NCBI GenBank assembly: GCA_009731375.1
Contig: BJOX01000016.1
Coordinates: 340,903-381,043 of the forward strand
Source: Paulinella micropora
Taxonomy: Eukaryota; Cercozoa; Imbricatea; Euglyphida
Direction: 5' to 3'
Length of the DNA stretch: 40,141 bases
Shown here one piece after another: positions 37,150 to 40,141 of the stretch (the first letter of the stretch is position 1; each line of letters opens with the position of its first letter). The notes under the pieces were generated by a model. It saw only the letters and a list, made by a program, of their open reading frames with translations, ran no database searches and was not told where the DNA came from. The position numbers and the translations under genes are program-made.

Positions 37150-38477
37150 AAAGATAGCGCTCACGGACTGATAGGCGAGCTATAGCCATAGCAGGGGGTT
37201 AATGCCAATTTTGACTAAGTCAAGGAACCGGGGACAGGAAATGAGTGTAATTACTCAAAGTCGGTCTTGTTTTATCTTTTACGAGGGTCAACCTCGCTAT
37301 TCCTTATCTACCCCAGTTGTTTAGGTTGTATTTCGCGCTGCGTTCGGCTGAATCGGAAGTGGGCGGCGTCAACGCGTGACGGAGCGCTTCTGGGGACAAA
37401 GTCACTAAGCAGCCCTCGGCTCTTAGAGATTTTGTGCCCAAAAGCGCTATTATAGGTTGTCCGGACTCGCCACCATGTTTGTTTGTGCTTTTGGAGTGTT
37501 CTTGCTTTGCGCTATCCCCTTTCTTCGTTGATAGGATCTTTAGGTAGTCGAGCAAGAGTCAGGCCCAGAGCACAAGGCAAAGTTCAAGGGAAAGGACCCT
37601 AGAGGATAATGTTTGATGCGGATCCGTAGCCAACGCGCCCGGCGTCCTTAGCGCGTCGAAAACCTCGCGTTCCGCCGGCTCAGACCCTTCGAAATATAAT
37701 GTTTTTTCATGTTTTCCGAAAGTTACCCCTTGCAGGGGAAATGCTGACGTTTTTTGTTTTTGCTAAGTCGCAATTTATATTTCATACTAAATAAACTGCA
37801 TTTTCTCTTAGAACTCGTTGTTCTATGATTACTGCGTTAATTTGGTATGATTATATTTCATATTTCATGTTATATATGGATTTGCCTTCATAATTTTTAT
37901 TGTAACATTTAATCTCACTTTTTTTTATTTCGTTATGTGATGTCCATGTCTATACCTTATATATATGGATATTATGTTGATCATATATTCATCAGGAATA
38001 GCAAATTCATTAAATTTCACCGTAACTCATATTACCGGATCAACATTTGTTAAGTCGACTCGTTGACTTATTATCTTTTGATTATATGTTCATAATTTCC
38101 GATGCATGATTTTCTTCACAAGTATTCAGCCGGGATGGGCGGGACTTTTTGCCTTTGAGCAATTGAGAGGTAAGGTGAGAGTAGGAAAATAATCTTCTTC
38201 TCGTCGGAGAGGCCTAGCTATACTGTGGGACGCCAGCCTTGCTTGTAATCTAACCGATACAGGCATGCCGCGATAAGCAGGGTAGCCACATTCGACATAC
38301 TTCTCAGAGAGAGTGAGGGTAAGTAGTTGCGACCAATCATGGTCTGGCTTTTCACCGCCAACGTGTATGACAGGGCTTAGACATGTTTATTGTTATTATA
38401 ATCATAAGGTCCTTGGTGCGGACATAATAATAAATTATTCCAAAGTTCAGCAAACCAGGCAGATTAATTTACGTTCT
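37150..38477 (+). other. Long non-coding segment between Pol and the 3' LTR
   Basis: About 1.3 kb with no convincing gene. The first half is moderately GC-rich (inverted words such as AGCGCTTAGAAAGATAGCGCT around 37140-37162), the second half AT-rich (37750-38110). Short open frames (for example 37267-37455) lack any recognisable feature. Copia elements normally have only a short stretch here, so this is an added segment or a decayed extra gene. Confidence 0.5.
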
Positions 38478-38487
38478 TTGAGGGGGA
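38478..38487 (+). other. Polypurine tract of the copia element
   Basis: TTTGAGGGGGA directly precedes the 3' LTR. A purine tract in this position primes plus-strand DNA synthesis in LTR retrotransposons. Confidence 0.7.
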
Positions 38488-39023
38488 CGTCGGAGAAATA
38501 CCGTTACTAGAGAATATCCGTTACCGGATTTGTCCTTTTTGGCAAATTCACGTAAATGTATTATCTGCGGCCCTCCTTGCCATTTGCCTTTATATTACCA
38601 TATTTCTTTACAAGTACAGGAAGAATGTGCAACTTACAGTTGCACAATCTACAATTCTTTCCAGACATTCTTGATTTATCTAGAATAGGGTTGGTCTCCG
38701 TCGGGACTTATGTAGACCAACCAATTATAGAAAGGATAGCAATAGATGGAACGGATAGGGATCGCAGTTCTAGTGCTCAAGCAGCACTGTTTGTATTCAG
38801 AATTAAAAGGTAGCAACACTGCATAAGTGAACTGAAAACACTTGACATTTAATAACGGAATAGTAATACTTGGACGCTTGTATTGACTAGTTATTGGGAC
38901 TAGAGTGTGGTCAAGTGCTTCACTGCATTGCCCACCCTCTGCGCACACTTCCTTTTATTCCGGCAAGAACCATTGCCCGTGGTCTAGTGAGCCTTCCGGT
39001 TTGGAAGGACTGCTACTCTGTCG
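38488..39023 (+). repeat. Copia 3' LTR
   Basis: 536 bases matching 9586-10114. It keeps the full TGTGCAACTTACAGTTGCAC hairpin that is collapsed in the 5' copy. Confidence 0.85.
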
Positions 39024-39028
39024 CAATC
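39024..39028. repeat. Target site duplication CAATC, right copy, of the copia element
   Basis: Follows the 3' LTR directly; identical to 9581-9585. Confidence 0.8.
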
Positions 39029-39283
39029 GTGCTCATGGACACTGATTTTACGGTCACAACGATCCCAGACACTCTCGCGAGGCTGCCAGACCCTTTGCCC
39101 TTTGCCCGCCTCGACCGCGCAGCTGGTGACGGTCGATCCAGACGGCGTGCTAGGCCTAAGAACAAACCATTCGGCCAACTAGGGGAGGTTGCTTTTTCCG
39201 AAATTTTCAATGACAAATATTATATTTTTCTAAACACTTCAGAAATGACGGGAAAACGTTTCCTCGCTTGTAGAACATATTAA
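39029..39283 (+). pseudogene. Discoidin/fibre gene, 3' part after the copia insertion
   Basis: The frame left open at 9585 continues in phase here (LMDTDFTVTTIPDTLARLPD), with a segment resembling the last repeat before the insertion (VTMEPDGSIFAVKDRTLKQP), then a basic RSRRRARPKNK stretch, to a stop at 39283. The similar D-x-TVT pattern supports one original gene, split by the retrotransposon. I see no domain in the tail. Confidence 0.55.
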
Positions 39284-39555
39284 AGTGATATTAAAACATA
39301 TTTTTATTAATGGGAAAGCATTTGGACTTCACCTTCAGAGATTGGCAGGAGCCGGCCTGACAGTATGTGGTAGCTGAATTTTCCAACTGTTTACTATGTC
39401 GGCTACGACGATTTTAATAGAGAAATAAGCGGGCAACATGCTCAGCTTGTCAGGAAAGTTAGTTTTGATTATTCTTTAATGTTTTGCGTTATTATAATAT
39501 GTTTTGACTTGAAAAATTTGACTCGGGCGTGGCAGCAGTGAGGGGACAGCGTTCG

Positions 39556-39587
<32 letters not shown>

Positions 39588-40141
39588 NNNNNNNNNNAGC
39601 AAAGCTTATTTTACTTATTTCCGAGTGTTTATGTTTACTATAACATGTCTTGACTTCAAAAGTTCAACATGGGCGGGCCGTACTGAGGGAACAGCGTCGG
39701 GGGGGGGGGGGGGGAAAAATGAAAATCAAAGTTGTTACACAAACATAAGTAGCATGCAATAATTCTTTTTATTGTGCAATACAGGCTGAATGCAATACTG
39801 GCGATACAGCTAATATTATATAGTATAAACTAGAAATTTATCTGACTTTAGTAAATTTCTGAGCCACCTCACCGAAACGCGCCAAGTCTACATAAAAGAC
39901 CCACGCAAATGAATGGCAGGGCAAGAAAGAAGGAGAGATGGAAATTACCTGGCTGCGTGCGGGAAAAGAGAATGCTAGAAATGTTCAACGTCTCAGCGCC
40001 ATCGATGCTAAAGCAAATTCAAAAAAATTTGGTGAGACATTGGGACTGGCGGTGCCACTGGGGCCTGAACCGCGCGGAGGGGTGTTATTTGCAGCGTTCG
40101 CTGCCAGGCGCGTGATTAGATCCTCGAGGAGCTGGTCGCCC
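39284..40141. other. Right flank: no gene, poly-G tracts and local repeat around a gap
   Basis: No coding region is supported. A segment of about 90 bases ending in poly-G (about 39480-39587: GTTTTGACTTGAAAAATTTG, then GGGGACAGCG) recurs after the gap (about 39620-39716: GTCTTGACTTCAAAAGTTCA, then GGGAACAGCG), so this is a tandem repeat with a G-run at each unit end. The final 400 bases show nothing recognisable; the open frame at 39909-40115 has no features. Confidence 0.5.
39588..39597. other. Assembly gap (10 N) in a poly-G tract
   Basis: Ten N bases follow a G-run of about 30. Sequencing through such runs commonly fails. Confidence 0.95.

Larger units (their letters stand above)
9586..39023 (+). 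mobile_element. Ty1/copia LTR retrotransposon, interrupted by element B
   Basis: The element is bounded by two near-identical LTRs and a 5-bp duplication. The internal part runs 10115-16047, then resumes at 36952 after the Polinton and one target copy, giving about 7.5 kb without the insert. Order: Gag-like region with two CCHC zinc knuckles, an unusual ORF of up to 588 codons, integrase, reverse transcriptase, RNase H, a 1.3-kb non-coding stretch, polypurine tract and 3' LTR. Integrase before reverse transcriptase is the Ty1/copia order. I found no aspartic protease motif. Several frameshifts and TAG stops make it non-functional. Confidence 0.9.

Noticed and set aside
39550-39715. G-quadruplex or functional poly-G signal
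   Set aside because: The G-runs border an assembly gap and a local repeat; their length is unreliable, so no function is claimed.

Overview
The window is eukaryotic genomic DNA dominated by nested mobile elements. The evidence is LTR-retrotransposon coding sequence, Polinton/Maverick-type viral elements, a gene with two short GT-AG introns, long degenerate repeats and microsatellites. Two 10-base N runs show it is part of a draft scaffold. I cannot name the host; an alga, protist or invertebrate would all fit.

Layout. (1) Bases 1-5152 are the right-hand part of a Polinton-like element (element A), cut by the window edge. On the minus strand it carries a protein-primed family B DNA polymerase (one in-frame TGA), a DUF3820-like small gene, a small basic coiled-coil gene and the start of another gene. 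It ends in a terminal sequence homologous to that of element B, directly against a TATG microsatellite. (2) Bases 5353-9585 are flanking sequence: an acidic protein gene with a nuclear-localisation-like motif and a frameshift, about nine degenerate tandem repeats (6906-8265), and the first part of a fibre-like gene with an F5/8 type C (discoidin) domain. (3) A Ty1/copia element occupies 9586-39023, with LTRs at 9586-10114 and 38488-39023 and a 5-bp CAATC target duplication. It is inserted in frame-compatible position inside the discoidin/fibre gene, whose 3' part resumes at 39024. (4) A complete Polinton-like element (element B, 16048-36945, 20.9 kb) is inserted into the RNase H region of that copia. 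It has 97-bp terminal inverted repeats and a 6-bp CGCGGG duplication.

Element B carries the standard Polinton set: retroviral-type integrase, FtsK/HerA-like packaging ATPase, adenain-like cysteine protease, penton-like minor capsid protein, double-jelly-roll major capsid protein and protein-primed PolB. To this it adds a phage-like tail fibre with an S74 chaperone domain, a class 3 lipase with a virion-type N-terminus, a basic core-like protein with Gly-Gly processing motifs, a three-exon spliced gene, two zinc-finger genes and several unknowns. Most of the long genes are broken by single-base frameshifts or stops, so B is a decayed endogenous copy or a poorly polished assembly.

The most unusual structure is a family of GC-rich stem-loop elements of about 55-85 bp, with the recurring cores GAAAGGGG-CCCCTTC, GCTTTGAGAAGC, GCTTCGCAATCAA and GGGGTCGTAGGGGCTTGCC. 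They lie just downstream of genes in element B, and the asymmetric copies are oriented with the upstream gene on either strand. They look like dedicated transcript 3'-end elements that also mark module boundaries. AT-rich TATATA motifs lie unusually close to many start codons, and two virion genes share a TTTTTTGAGGTCGTAG leader.
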